DNA of 64,000 bases from Desulfovermiculus halophilus DSM 18834 (GTDB lineage Bacteria; Desulfobacterota; Desulfovibrionia; Desulfovibrionales; Desulfothermaceae). This document shows, piece after piece, positions 63,941 through 64,000 of the stretch; within the stretch, counting starts at the first letter, position 1; every line of letters starts with the position of its first letter. The stretch spans positions 1-64,000 of the forward strand of contig NZ_JIAK01000009.1 of assembly GCF_000620765.1 (NCBI RefSeq). Reading direction: 5' to 3'. The notes beneath the pieces were generated by a model. It did no database searches. It was not told the origin of the DNA and worked only from the letters and a program-made list of their open reading frames with translations. Both the position numbers and the translations under genes were made by a program.

Positions 63941-64000
63941 TTGATACCTATCAGTTTGGAAGAGCACTGACCAGCTTGGGGTATGATACCTTCAGCGGAG
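63937..64000 (+). CDS. phosphonopyruvate decarboxylase, N-terminal fragment at the window edge
   Basis: GTG at 63937 overlaps the mutase stop (GTGA) and begins [20 protein letters not shown]. That matches the N-terminus of thiamine-dependent phosphonopyruvate decarboxylases (MID-x-x-x-F, then G-x-x-x-F-x-G). These drive the unfavourable mutase reaction by making phosphonoacetaldehyde. Only 21 codons are visible, so the call relies on the short match and on the mutase next to it. Confidence 0.7.
   Translation, partial: MIDTYQFGRALTSLGYDTFSG

Overview
The window looks like a chromosome segment of a Gram-negative, LPS-bearing, Desulfovibrionales-type anaerobe. The evidence is the run pyrG-kdsA-kdsC-lptC-lptA-lptB-rpoN-hpf-ptsN-rapZ-PTS IIA/IIB/IIC-ppaC, an ADP-forming acyl-CoA synthetase, a flavodoxin/2[4Fe-4S] protein, a bacterial deoxyhypusine-synthase homologue, and moderate-to-high GC coding DNA broken by AT-rich islands. 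The species cannot be named from the sequence alone.

Layout. 1-4.8 kb: the right end of an IS21-type element cuts the start of a tyrosine autokinase gene of the exosortase-A (XrtA/PEP-CTERM) polysaccharide type. Next to it are the matching chain-length determinant and an ExeA-like ATPase with an unusual lysozyme-like tail. 4.9-14.9 kb: metabolic and housekeeping genes (ABM protein, ADP-forming acyl-CoA synthetase, five-domain S1 protein, flavodoxin-ferredoxin, nitrilase, uvrC, pcm). 14.9-20.7 kb: three nucleotidyltransferase/HEPN pairs around mgtE and a conserved enzyme, with a ~300-bp near-palindromic repeat. 20.7-36.2 kb: an LPS inner-core/lipid A island (hldE, heptosyltransferases, WaaE-like and WaaG-like transferases, O-antigen ligase, WaaP-like tandem kinase, UXS-type decarboxylase, KdkA, LpxL-type acyltransferase). 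36.3-47.7 kb: ppaC, the PTS/RpoN regulatory block, the LptABC and KDO genes and pyrG; all are on the minus strand and largely overlapping or closely spaced. 47.9-58.5 kb: purQ-tadA, tRNA-Ser, a deoxyhypusine-synthase homologue, amtB-glnK behind a textbook sigma-54 promoter, lptD, mutL. 58.5-64 kb: an Old-Yellow-Enzyme-type oxidoreductase with an operator-like palindrome, tRNA-Arg, then the start of a phosphonate locus: a tandem LicD protein, a PEP mutase-nucleotidyltransferase fusion, and the first codons of phosphonopyruvate decarboxylase.

How it fits together. Much of the window builds or exports envelope glycans: KDO (kdsA/kdsC), heptose (hldE), core transferases, KDO/heptose kinases, lipid A acylation, and Lpt export (lptC/A/B and lptD). 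rpoN lies among the lpt and PTS genes, and a sigma-54 promoter precedes glnK-amtB about 11 kb away. The strongest candidates for unusual biology are the phosphonate-glycan locus at the right edge, the PTS EIIC gene broken at a run of nine T, the ExeA/lysozyme-lobe fusion, the clustered MNT/HEPN pairs, and a family of hairpin repeats, one copy of which supplies the uvrC stop codon.

Limits. All assignments come from reading motifs, frames and context by eye. No database or structure search was run, so start sites, operators and remnants are proposals.
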